The notes beneath the pieces are model-generated. The model worked only from the letters and a program-made list of their open reading frames with translations, was not told the origin of the DNA and made no database searches. The translations under genes and the position numbers were made by a program. Shown one piece after another: positions 24,449 to 33,087 of a DNA stretch of 64,000 nucleotides; positions within the stretch are counted from its first letter, which is position 1; each line of letters begins with the position of its first letter. Source of the DNA: Pseudomonadota bacterium (GTDB lineage Bacteria; Bdellovibrionota; Bacteriovoracia; Bacteriovoracales; Bacteriovoracaceae); assembly GCA_027487515.1 (NCBI GenBank), contig JAIYDL010000014.1, positions 1 through 64,000 of the forward strand, in the 5' to 3' direction.

Positions 24449-25495
24449 CTACTCCTTAGACTTTTCTTTAAGGGACATCGAGCGAACGTAGGCGACGCCT
24501 TTCATCCACTCCTTCAGGTCCTTCGCGGGGTGTCCTCCGAGCTTCGAGCCAGCGGGCCAGATGGCACCCTCGTTAACCTTCGCACCGCCGGCGACCTGAG
24601 TTCCGGTTCCAATGTGAGCGTCTGGGCCGATCGCCGCGCGCCCTCCGAGCACCACGTAATCCTCGAGCACCGCACTTCCGGCGATGCCGCACTGACCACA
24701 GAGGATACAGCCTCGTCCGATCTTCACATTATGGGCGATCTGAACCAGGTTATCGACTCGAGTGCCCTGGCCGATGACCGTCGGAGCGAAGGTTCCCATG
24801 TCGACACTACAGTTCGAACCAATCTCCACGTCATCGTGGATGACGACGCCACCGGAGTGCCAGATCTTTAAATGCTGTCCCTGATGAAACGTGTACCCAA
24901 AGCCGTCAGAACCAATGGTGGTGCCAGCGTGGATGCGGCAGTTGCGGCCAATCGTAGTGTAGGGGTAAACCGTGACGTTGGGAAAGATGTGTGTGCCTGC
25001 GCCGATCTCACTGTGGGGAAGGATGACCGAGCCAGGGAGGATTTGAACTTCAGGCCCGATGGTCACGTGCTCACCAATGAAAACATTCTGAGAAATGTAG
25101 GCGCTCGGATCGATCTGCGTCGTGCCCATCTGGCGACCGTCGACCTGAGTGTTAAGGCCACCGATCTTCCGATCGTAGAAAGGTTTCGAAAGGATCGTTA
25201 AAGAGAGGGCGACATTGGGAGAGGTGGCGACCCAGGCCAGCTGCTCAAAATCGGCCCGGACCTGGGCCGTGGCGAGATTGAAAAACTTCTCGTCGACGAT
25301 GGCGCCGACTCGGGAATTGGTGGCCTCCAGCAAGTGTCCAGCGAGCAACTGGTAAAACTTCGCATTCCGAACGAAGACCACGGAATTCGGAACGATGTGG
25401 CCCAACGAAGAAATGGCCAGAATGTCATCTGGCCAGGTGGGGTTCGATACGAGCTTAAGGCCTGGGTCAAGGAGCTGAAGATCTTTTAGCTTCAT
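24449..25495 (-). CDS. lpxD: UDP-3-O-acylglucosamine N-acyltransferase
   Basis: LpxD adds the second 3-hydroxyacyl chain to the amino group of the glucosamine. The 348 residues have the N-terminal uridine-binding domain (about 1-100). A left-handed beta-helix follows with [36 protein letters not shown] and the catalytic-His loop [14 protein letters not shown]. The C-terminal helix has [13 protein letters not shown]. It lies 20 bases after skp and 5 before fabZ. Confidence 0.96.
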   Translation of the reverse strand: MKLKDLQLLDPGLKLVSNPTWPDDILAISSLGHIVPNSVVFVRNAKFYQLLAGHLLEATNSRVGAIVDEKFFNLATAQVRADFEQLAWVATSPNVALSLTILSKPFYDRKIGGLNTQVDGRQMGTTQIDPSAYISQNVFIGEHVTIGPEVQILPGSVILPHSEIGAGTHIFPNVTVYPYTTIGRNCRIHAGTTIGSDGFGYTFHQGQHLKIWHSGGVVIHDDVEIGSNCSVDMGTFAPTVIGQGTRVDNLVQIAHNVKIGRGCILCGQCGIAGSAVLEDYVVLGGRAAIGPDAHIGTGTQVAGGAKVNEGAIWPAGSKLGGHPAKDLKEWMKGVAYVRSMSLKEKSKE

Positions 25496-25515
25496 GGGCC
25501 CTCCGTGGATGAGAC

Positions 25516-26025
25516 CTACTTCCCGGGATGCTTCTTGTCGTAGGCCTGGATCACATCGTCTGTGAGGTCTTTCTTAGACTCCGCGTAGACGATGGGTGCC
25601 GCCGAGAGTTCGAAGGTCATGGCCACAGCGTTGGCCTTGGAGACGTCGTCGATGATCGGCCGCAGCTTGTCGAGGATCGGCTTCTTCATGTCCTGTTCCA
25701 TCTTCTGAATTTCGCGCTGGTATTCCATGGTCTTGTTCTGTAGCTTCATCATCATGTCCTGGATCTCGCGCTCTTTCGTGGCACGAGCCGCCTCGGCGAG
25801 GACCATGGATTGCTTTTTGTAATCTTCCTGACTTTTCTTGATCTTTTCTTCGTCCTTTTTCAGGATCGATTTCTTGTCATTGAAGGCTTTCTCAAGGCTC
25901 CCTTGAACGTTCTTCCCCTCTTTGATGGTGGTGATGACCTTTTGAATATCAACGAGGCCAATCAACACGGAGGAGAACGAGGACAGGCTGTAGGTGACGA
26001 GCAGCAAAGCGACGATGAGTTTCAT
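25516..26025 (-). CDS. skp: Periplasmic OmpH/Skp-family chaperone
   Basis: Skp holds unfolded outer-membrane proteins on their way to BAM. The start is [17 protein letters not shown] (ATG 26025, TAAGGAGAT 7 bases upstream), giving a 169-residue precursor with a signal peptide. The mature protein opens with [19 protein letters not shown], like other Skp proteins. A long Lys/Glu/Gln coiled coil (about 50-120) with [20 protein letters not shown] forms the tentacles, and a short beta return follows. It sits between bamA (36 bases) and lpxD. Confidence 0.9.
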   Translation of the reverse strand: MKLIVALLLVTYSLSSFSSVLIGLVDIQKVITTIKEGKNVQGSLEKAFNDKKSILKKDEEKIKKSQEDYKKQSMVLAEAARATKEREIQDMMMKLQNKTMEYQREIQKMEQDMKKPILDKLRPIIDDVSKANAVAMTFELSAAPIVYAESKKDLTDDVIQAYDKKHPGK

Positions 26026-26061
26026 AGTGATCTCCTTAAAGCATCCAAACAATAACATTGT

Positions 26062-28365
26062 TTAGAATAATTGTCCTATGTCAAAGTTAAACTGGTTCGA
26101 GGACTCGCGCTCGCGCGGATTGACTGGGAAACCGAACTCGAAGCGCAGGACTCCGATCGGGGAGAACCAGCGGAATCCGAAACCGTAGTTACTCCGGAGC
26201 GCGAAGTCGTCGTTCTCTCCGATCCGCGTCTCCCAGACGTTACCGGCGTCGTAGAAGACGACCCACTTGAGTCCCGCTTCCTTGATCAGAGGATGCTCGA
26301 ACTCAAGGGTTCCGAGGAGGCTGAAGAGGCCCCCGAAGTTAAAATCTTCGAGTCGTTTCGTGTTCTTATTTCGAGCGGGACGGATGGGACCGATGTCTTC
26401 GAGGTTAAAGCCTCGCATGTTGCGCGCCCCTCCCATGGAGAAGCGCTCGACCCGTGGGATGTCCCGGCCAGTGGTCTTAAAGAGCTGTGAAGCATTGAGA
26501 CGAGAGCGCAAGACGAGATCGCCGATGATCGGGCGATAGTAGCGCCCCTCGAGCTCCCCTTTCATCCAGCGCATGGTACCACCGATCCCGGTATATTCAA
26601 TGGATCCCGATGAGTAGTATCCGTTCGTCGGTTCGAAGATGTTGTTCCGTTTGTCTCGGATGACGGACGCGGTGAGCGAGGATGCGGACCCGTTCTCCAC
26701 CTTCTCGTCGATCCCTTCGTTGATCACCTGCGAGACCTTGTTATCCTCGTACCGATAAGTCAGGAAGAGTCGTGTGTACTCAAAGATCGGGTGTCCGACG
26801 CGGACGTCTCCCCCGTGCTTTCGGTAGGCGAATGAGCGAATGAAAAACGAGAGTGTTTGGTAGTAATCAGCTCCCGCAGTCCACTTCGTGTCCATGAAGT
26901 AGGGCTCCGTGAAACCGACGTTATAAATCTGCTGCCGGGTCGAGTAGGAAAGGTTAGCGTTGATGCTTTGACCTAGCCCCCGGAAGTTGTTCTGCGCCAC
27001 CGACCCTTGGACGAATCCTTGAGTCGCCGTGGAGTACCCGGCCCCGAGGGAGATCTGCCCTGTGGGCCGCTCTTTGATGGAGATCTCAACGTCGAGGACG
27101 TTGTCGGTTCCTTTCCGAGTGATGGTGTTGAAGATCACGCTCTCGGGCTGGAAGAAGCCGAGCCGGTTGACGTTATCTTTAGAGTTCCGGAGCTTCGTTC
27201 CGGAGTACATCTCCCCTTCCTTAATCTTCAACTCTCGGCGGATGACCTTATCTCGGGTCTTGGTGTTCCCCTTCATGGTGATCTTCCCGAAGTAGGCGAT
27301 GACGCCTTTTTCAAAAGAGAACACGACGTCGACCTTGTTTTCTCCTGGAACGACCTCGAGAGTCCGGAGGACGTTAGCGAACGCGTAGCCCTTGTCCTGG
27401 TACATCTCCGTCAAGGTCTGGATGTCCTGGCGGAGGTTTTCTTCGTTGTAAATGTCGCCGGATTTCAGCTTGAGCTTCTGCCGCATCTCGTCCTCGGTAA
27501 AGAGGAGTTCCCCGTTGAAGGAGATGTCGTTGACCGAGAACTGAGGCCCTTCCTGGAGCCGGACCGTGATGAAGATCCACTTCTTATCTTCGGACGCCGT
27601 GACCTCAGGGTTTTGGATGTTGATCTGCAAGAAGCCGCGGGTCTTGTAGTAGTACTTGAGCCGCTCCACATCGGTCTGAAAGTTCATCTCTTTAAAATTG
27701 CCCGAGCCCGAGAGGAAAGAGAAGTAGGTCTCCTCGCGGGTTTGCATGAACCCTTTGAGTTCTTCGTCGGTGAGCTGCTTGTTACCGAGGAAAGTGAGTT
27801 TCTTCACCCGAACCTTATCCCACTCCTTGATGTTGAAGCGGACGTCCACAGAACCGTTCTTGTTATCGGTCAGGGTGTAGGAGCCGAGGGCGAGGAAGAA
27901 GCCCTTCTCCTCGTAGTGCTTCTGGAGGAGGAGCACATCGTTTTTCAGCGTGGAGACGTCGAGGATGTTGAACTCTTTCGTCTTGATCTGTTCCTTCAGG
28001 TCATCGTCGTTGATCTCGTCGTTGCCCGCGAAGGAAATCTTACTGATGATGGGCTTCTCGCGGAGCTTGAATAAGAGGATGTTCTTGCTTCCGGAAACCT
28101 TGTGGTAAGCTTCGACCTCTTCGAAGTACTTCATGTCGTAGATCCGGGAGAGATCTTTTCGCAGAAGGTAATTATCCAGCACCATGTCCTGTCGGGTCCC
28201 GAGCTTCTCGAGGATCGCCTCGGACTCCACTTTCCGATTTCCAGTGAACTCGATGCCATCGACCCGGAACATCTCGTTAATAGGGCCGATCATTTCTTGC
28301 GCAAAGACAGACTTTATCTGAATCAGAAAGGCTATAAAAACGACAAGAAGGTGCGCTATTTTCAA
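26062..28365 (-). CDS. bamA: BamA, outer-membrane protein assembly factor
   Basis: The essential Omp85 insertase for outer-membrane barrels. The 767 residues carry a signal peptide (MKIAHLLVVFIAFLIQIKSVFA) and about five POTRA domains (about 25-400) that begin RVDGIEFTGNRKVESEAIL. A 16-strand barrel of Omp85 type follows, with the RGF-containing loop in MGGARNMRGFNLEDIGP, and the end is FNFDIGQLF with a terminal Phe. Its place among lol, skp and lpx genes fits a coordinated envelope operon. It has a 68-base upstream gap to lolD. Confidence 0.96.
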   Translation of the reverse strand: MKIAHLLVVFIAFLIQIKSVFAQEMIGPINEMFRVDGIEFTGNRKVESEAILEKLGTRQDMVLDNYLLRKDLSRIYDMKYFEEVEAYHKVSGSKNILLFKLREKPIISKISFAGNDEINDDDLKEQIKTKEFNILDVSTLKNDVLLLQKHYEEKGFFLALGSYTLTDNKNGSVDVRFNIKEWDKVRVKKLTFLGNKQLTDEELKGFMQTREETYFSFLSGSGNFKEMNFQTDVERLKYYYKTRGFLQINIQNPEVTASEDKKWIFITVRLQEGPQFSVNDISFNGELLFTEDEMRQKLKLKSGDIYNEENLRQDIQTLTEMYQDKGYAFANVLRTLEVVPGENKVDVVFSFEKGVIAYFGKITMKGNTKTRDKVIRRELKIKEGEMYSGTKLRNSKDNVNRLGFFQPESVIFNTITRKGTDNVLDVEISIKERPTGQISLGAGYSTATQGFVQGSVAQNNFRGLGQSINANLSYSTRQQIYNVGFTEPYFMDTKWTAGADYYQTLSFFIRSFAYRKHGGDVRVGHPIFEYTRLFLTYRYEDNKVSQVINEGIDEKVENGSASSLTASVIRDKRNNIFEPTNGYYSSGSIEYTGIGGTMRWMKGELEGRYYRPIIGDLVLRSRLNASQLFKTTGRDIPRVERFSMGGARNMRGFNLEDIGPIRPARNKNTKRLEDFNFGGLFSLLGTLEFEHPLIKEAGLKWVVFYDAGNVWETRIGENDDFALRSNYGFGFRWFSPIGVLRFEFGFPVNPRERESSNQFNFDIGQLF

Positions 28366-28433
28366 AATAGAAATTCCTTAGCCATCTACGACGCAAAAGG
28401 CTATGTAATTAATTTTATTTGCAGTCGAAAATT

Positions 28434-29093
28434 CTAGCCAATTATCTGACCATCTTCAATGACTATTTTGCGTGGAAAGAAAGAAGCCACTTTATCGTCG
28501 TGAGTCACAACTAACAGCGTAGCTCCGAAATCTGCTGCGAGAGTTTTGAGGAGTGTGGCCACTTTCTCAGAGTTCTTCGAGTCAAGATTCCCAGTTGGCT
28601 CGTCGCAGAGAAGAATTTTTGGCCGTAACGACAAGGCACGGATGATGTTAATGCGTTGCTGCTCCCCTCCCGAAATCTCAAAGGGAAACTTGTCCAAGCA
28701 GTGGGTGACCCCAAGGTGCTTGGCCAGCTCATTCATGTCCCTTTCGACGGGGGTCCTGTCCTGGCCTCCGATCCGAGCGGGAAGAAGGATGTTGTCTCGA
28801 GAGGTCATAGAAGGGAGGAGAAAATGAAACTGGAAAACGAATCCCACATTGGCGTTTCGGAACTGGGCCAGCTCTTCGTCGCCCATGGCGGAAAGGTTCT
28901 TGCCGCCGATCATCACTTTGCCGGAGGTGGGCTGATCAAGGCCTCCGAGGAGGTAGAGGAGGGTCGACTTTCCCGAACCTGAGGCGCCTCGGATCGCCAC
29001 CGATTCTCGGTCATCGATCTTAAAATTGATGCCTCGAAGGACCTTCGTTTGGCCAAAGGACTTTTCGACATTCGAGAGGACGATGAAACTCAT
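28434..29093 (-). CDS. lolD: LolD, lipoprotein-releasing ABC ATPase
   Basis: The ATPase of the Lol complex that extracts lipoproteins from the inner membrane. The 219 residues show Walker A GASGSGKST, the Q-loop region FVFQFHFLLPSMTSRDN typical of LolD/MacB-type ATPases, signature ISGGEQQR, Walker B ILLCDEPTGNLDS and the H-loop VVTHD. The ATG overlaps the lolC stop by 4 bases (ATGA), the usual coupling. Confidence 0.95.
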   Translation of the reverse strand: MSFIVLSNVEKSFGQTKVLRGINFKIDDRESVAIRGASGSGKSTLLYLLGGLDQPTSGKVMIGGKNLSAMGDEELAQFRNANVGFVFQFHFLLPSMTSRDNILLPARIGGQDRTPVERDMNELAKHLGVTHCLDKFPFEISGGEQQRINIIRALSLRPKILLCDEPTGNLDSKNSEKVATLLKTLAADFGATLLVVTHDDKVASFFPRKIVIEDGQIIG

Positions 29094-30289
29094 GAACTAA
29101 ACTCCTGACGAAGGCCCTGAATGATCGGTCGCCGCTTCAGGCGCAAGAACCCGATGAACGCAGCGATGAGGATCCAGAGCAGTGAGACGCCGTAGACCGT
29201 AACGTAGGCCATGCGGTCGAGCCTGAGGTCCAGGGACGAGAGGACGTAGATCTCCCCAGGGATCTGCAGAAACGAAACGTGCTTGAGCGCCCAGTTAAAA
29301 GCGAGGGAGATGAGGTACGCGCCGGCACAGGACACCGACCAGATCACGAGGACGGAAACGAACCAAAATCGCGTCAAGGCCTTGAGCGAAAGACCGACCG
29401 CGCGGAGGAAGAAGAATTCCTGAGATTTCTTTTCCATGATGTAGATCACGAAGGCGATGATGTTGAAGATCGCCACGACGACGATGAGCTGAAGCACCAA
29501 CGAGATGGAAAACTTCTCCACTTTCACGGCCTCCAGAAGGAAGTCGTATTCGTTCCAGAACGGCTTCACCAGGAAGCTCGGGTCTAACTGGCGCCGGAGA
29601 AGATCCTGATCTTCCCGGATGGACTCAAGACTCTCCAGAGGTTTTGTGGGATCCCGGGAAGTGACGATGACGAGATTCACTCGGTCCCCCAAGCCCAGGA
29701 GTGCCGCGACGTCAGTTCTCGGGACGTAGATGTAACGCAGATCCTTTTGGTAAATCCCGTGGCGCACGATACTGTGAACGGTGACCGGCCGGATGAGCGG
29801 AAGCGAGTCTAGGGATTCGTTCCCTTTTCCAAAGGTGAGCGCCATGCCATCCCCCACCTTCAGCCGGAGCTGCCGAGCGAGCTCCTCTCCGATCACAACA
29901 CCGTCCGGGGGAATGGCGAGCTCAAGGCCCGTGGCCCGAGCGAAGCTTTCGTCGTCGATGCCTCGGACGAGGACACCGCGGCTCTCCTCGCCGGCCATGG
30001 CAAAGGCTTCCGTCTGAATGACCTGGGCCACCGCCAGAGGGGCGACTCCCTGGATCTGCTCCCGGAGGTCTTCTGAGAGCGGAAAGAACCCTTTCCGGTT
30101 CGTAATCAAGAGGTCACCCGAGGCATTCCGCAGGCCCGATTTTAGAAGATGATCAAAGCCGTCCATGAGGCCAAAAGTGCAGAGGATGACCGAGATCGAG
30201 AACGTAAAACTCAACACCGTGGCCAGCAGGATTTTCCCCGCTGACCGCCCGTGGAGAACGATCCGAAGGATCGACCGATAGGAATGCAT
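29090..30289 (-). CDS. LolC/LolE-type lipoprotein-releasing permease
   Basis: A 399-residue membrane subunit. One N-terminal transmembrane helix (about 18-40) precedes a large periplasmic domain (LLITNRKGFFPLSEDL... VLVRGIDDES ... IGEELARQLRLKVGD), and three C-terminal helices lie from about 270 to the end (FSX/MacB-type core). Only one such gene is here, with LolD. The complex may be a LolF2D2-like homodimer rather than LolCDE, unless a second permease is encoded elsewhere. The stop overlaps the lolD start, and the ATG overlaps the lysS stop by one base. Confidence 0.88.
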   Translation of the reverse strand: MHSYRSILRIVLHGRSAGKILLATVLSFTFSISVILCTFGLMDGFDHLLKSGLRNASGDLLITNRKGFFPLSEDLREQIQGVAPLAVAQVIQTEAFAMAGEESRGVLVRGIDDESFARATGLELAIPPDGVVIGEELARQLRLKVGDGMALTFGKGNESLDSLPLIRPVTVHSIVRHGIYQKDLRYIYVPRTDVAALLGLGDRVNLVIVTSRDPTKPLESLESIREDQDLLRRQLDPSFLVKPFWNEYDFLLEAVKVEKFSISLVLQLIVVVAIFNIIAFVIYIMEKKSQEFFFLRAVGLSLKALTRFWFVSVLVIWSVSCAGAYLISLAFNWALKHVSFLQIPGEIYVLSSLDLRLDRMAYVTVYGVSLLWILIAAFIGFLRLKRRPIIQGLRQEFSS

Positions 30290-31854
30290 TACTCTTCGTC
30301 AGGGAAGAAATGCTCTTTCTTCAGCAGCGGAAAGAGGATCACGTCACGGATGGTGTGGCTATCCGTCAGAATCATGACCAAGCGATCGATCCCAATCCCC
30401 TGCCCTGCTGTGGGAGGCATGCCGTACTCGAGGGCCCGGACGAAGTCGTAGTCAACGTCGCTCGCCTCATCATCGCCGGCCTCCTTGGCCAGGGCCTGGT
30501 CAGCGAACCGGTCTAGCTGGTCGGTCGGGTTGTTGAGCTCCGAGAACGCGTTCGCAACTTCCCAGCCATTCATGAAAAACTCGAAGCGGTCGACGAACTC
30601 CGGGTTCTGATCGTTGCGCCGAGAGAGCGGCGAAACTTCTGTCGGATACTCGGTGATGAACGTTGGCTGGATGAGCTGAGCTTCCACGAGCTCCTCGAAG
30701 CAGTGGACGAGGAGTTTTCCCCAGCTCGTCGCGGCGAGCTTTTTTTGGTCCAGGGACGTCGTCTTCAGAAGGCCCAGGAGGTGGGAGCGGTCATTGACTT
30801 GCTCCATCGCGGAGCCGGTGAACTTGGCCACCGCTTCTCGCATGGTAAGCCGAGCATAGGGCCCACGGAGATTGATGTCATGGGTGCCGAACCGAACGAT
30901 GTCGGTTTTAAGCACATCGCGGGAGATGCCCGTCAGCAGGGCTTCGGTGAAGTCCATGAGGTCGTGGTAGGTCGCGTAGGCCCAGTAAAACTCGATGGAA
31001 GTGAACTCGGGGTTGTGCTTCAGAGAAAGGCCTTCGTTCCGGAAACACCGGTTCATCTCGAAGACTTTGTTGTATCCACCGACGATGAGCCGCTTCAAGT
31101 GGAGCTCCGGCGCGATCCGCATGAAGAGTTCCATGTTCAGGGCATTGTGGTGGGTCCGGAAGGGACGAGCAGCAGCGCCTCCAGCGATCGAATGCATCAT
31201 GGGGGTTTCGACTTCGAGGAAGTCGGCCTTGTAGAAGTGCTCGCGGATGTAGCGGATGATCTCGGAGCGCTTCCGGAGCTTGTCCCGGGTCTCCGGGTTC
31301 ATGATCATGTCCACGTAGCGCATGCGGTACTTCAGCTCCTGGTCCGTCAGACCATGGAACTTTTCCGGAAGGGGGCGGATGGACTTCGTCACGATCGTGA
31401 GTTCCCGGGCGTTCAGGGCGAGCTCACCTTTCATGGTCTTGAAAACGTCTCCCTCACAGTAGACGATGTCACCGTAGTCCAGGAGTTTGTATTCGGCGAA
31501 GCCTTTCTCTGAGGTGACTTGCTTATTCACGTACAACTGGAAGCGGCCCGTGCCGTCGTCGCACTGGAGGAACGCGGCCTTCCCGAAGTCCCGGATCATG
31601 AGCACGCGGGCCGCCACATGGTACCGTGGAGTCTCTCCAATTTCTTCCTTGGAGTACGGCTCGTAGCGGTGATTAAGGTACTCGAACGTCGTATTCGGCT
31701 TGACGTCGTTCTTGTAAGGATTCGACCCCATTTCCTCGAGCTTCCGGCGCTTTTCCAAACGGACCGTCATCTGCTCTGAGAACTGTTCGATCCATCGCCG
31801 CACGTGCTTGTCTTTCATGATTTTCCCCGAAGCTGTTAGTTTGTCATCATTCAT
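30289..31854 (-). CDS. lysS: Lysyl-tRNA synthetase, class II
   Basis: Charges tRNA-Lys. From ATG 31854 (MNDDKLTASG) the product is 521 residues. It has an N-terminal OB-fold anticodon-binding domain (YHVAARVLMIRDFGKAAFLQ) and a class II core: motif 1 around MHSIAGGAAARPF, motif 2 FRNEGLSLKHNPEFTSIEFY and motif 3 GIGIDRLVMIL. The start overlaps the prfB stop (ATGA), the prfB-lysS pairing known from E. coli. A longer in-frame start at 31902 would lie inside prfB and is not needed. Confidence 0.96.
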   Translation of the reverse strand: MNDDKLTASGKIMKDKHVRRWIEQFSEQMTVRLEKRRKLEEMGSNPYKNDVKPNTTFEYLNHRYEPYSKEEIGETPRYHVAARVLMIRDFGKAAFLQCDDGTGRFQLYVNKQVTSEKGFAEYKLLDYGDIVYCEGDVFKTMKGELALNARELTIVTKSIRPLPEKFHGLTDQELKYRMRYVDMIMNPETRDKLRKRSEIIRYIREHFYKADFLEVETPMMHSIAGGAAARPFRTHHNALNMELFMRIAPELHLKRLIVGGYNKVFEMNRCFRNEGLSLKHNPEFTSIEFYWAYATYHDLMDFTEALLTGISRDVLKTDIVRFGTHDINLRGPYARLTMREAVAKFTGSAMEQVNDRSHLLGLLKTTSLDQKKLAATSWGKLLVHCFEELVEAQLIQPTFITEYPTEVSPLSRRNDQNPEFVDRFEFFMNGWEVANAFSELNNPTDQLDRFADQALAKEAGDDEASDVDYDFVRALEYGMPPTAGQGIGIDRLVMILTDSHTIRDVILFPLLKKEHFFPDEE

Positions 31855-33003
31855 AGGTCGTCCGCTCCTGTATCTTTGATCTCTCCGCCCAGGGATTTCC
31901 ACTGGAGGTAGGCCTTCATAAAATCATCCAAGTCTCCCTCGAGCACGGGCTCCGCTTGAGACGAAGTGAATCCGGTGCGATGGTCCTTCACGAGTTTGTA
32001 CGGATGCAACACGTAGGAGCGGATCTGCGAGCCCCAGGCGATGTCTTTTTTCCCGGCCTCGACCTTATCCTGGGCCTCTCTGCGCCGCTGGAGCTCAAGA
32101 TCGTAGAGGCGGGACTTGAGGATCTTCATCGCCATGGCCCGGTTCTGAATCTGCGACCGCTCGTTCTGGCACGCGACCACGATCCCGCTCGGAAGGTGGG
32201 TTAGCCGAACCGCAGAGTCCGTGGTGTTCACGGACTGGCCTCCGGCACCCCCAGAGCGGTACACGTCGATCCGAAGGTCCTTGTCGAGGACCTCGATCTC
32301 GATGGAGTCATCGATCTCTGCGGAAACGAAGATCGAAGAGAAGGACGTGTGCCGTCGAGCGTTCGAGTCGAACGGAGAGATCCGGACCAGACGGTGGACG
32401 CCGGACTCGGACTTCAGGAGACCGAACGCGTAACTGCCTTGCACCAGGAGTGTGGCCGACTTGATTCCGGCGCTATCTCCGTACTGGAAGTCCGTGACCT
32501 GTGCCTTGAATCCCTTGGCGTCGCACCAGCGCTGAACCATCCGAAGAAGCATCCCGGCCCAGTCACAGGACTCGGTTCCACCGGCCCCCGCGTTGATCGT
32601 CACGATCGCATTGTTGGAATCGGTCTCGCCAGACAGGAGGGCCTTCTTCTCTGCTTCGTCGACGGCCAGCTTGAGTTTTGGAAAGAGCTCAAGGGCTTCC
32701 TGCGCTGAGGCCCCGTCGCCTTCGTCGGCCATCTCGCTCAGGACCTCGAAGTCATCGGAGAGGGCCTTCACAGAATTATAGAGTTTGAGGACTTCCTCGA
32801 TGAGGGAGCGCTCTTTTTGAATCTTCGTCGCGTTGGTGGAATCGTTCCAGAAGCCGTCTAGCGCCTCGAGCTCGGAAATCTCTCTGAGTCGATGTTGTTT
32901 TCGATCGACGTCAAAGCGACCTCCGAATGGTCACCAGAGAATCTTTGATCTCCCGGAATTGGGATCTGAGGTCAGCGAGCTTAAGAAACAGCGAGTCATC
33001 CAT
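31851..33003 (-). CDS. prfB: Peptide chain release factor 2, made by programmed +1 frameshift
   Basis: RF2 ends translation at UGA and UAA. The gene is split into a short 5' frame (ATG 33003, 30 codons ending ...VTIRRSL, then TGA at 32913-32911) and a long +1 frame that continues DVDRKQHRLREISELEALDGFWND. The joined product is about 383 residues. The SPF stop-recognition tripeptide is in VRISPFDSNARRHTSF, and the catalytic GGQ in RSGGAGGQSVNTTDSAVR. Reading only the long frame from an internal Met near 32771 would lose the first coiled-coil domain. The frameshift lets RF2 level control its own synthesis. It is followed by lysS with a 4-base overlap. Confidence 0.96.
32911..32924 (-). promoter_or_regulatory. 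prfB programmed +1 frameshift site
   Basis: In gene sense: GGAGG (32924-32920), three-base spacer TCG, CTT (32916-32914), TGA (32913-32911), then C. This is the same arrangement as E. coli (SD-like element, 3 bases, CTT TGA C), where slow termination at UGA-C lets the CTT-bound tRNA slip to UUU. Confidence 0.95.
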
Positions 33004-33087
33004 ACTTTGCCTTTGGAAGACCACACTGTAACAAAGAGCTCGAAGCTTTGAAAAGCCTCACATCGTGTTATGCCGAAGGAAATTCCC

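Noticed and set aside
27007-28074. A 355-codon plus-strand open frame opposite bamA
   Set aside because: Antisense shadow of bamA; no recognisable protein features.
32772-33003. prfB as a 5'-truncated or frameshifted pseudogene
   Set aside because: The stop is at a canonical programmed frameshift site and the protein downstream is intact.
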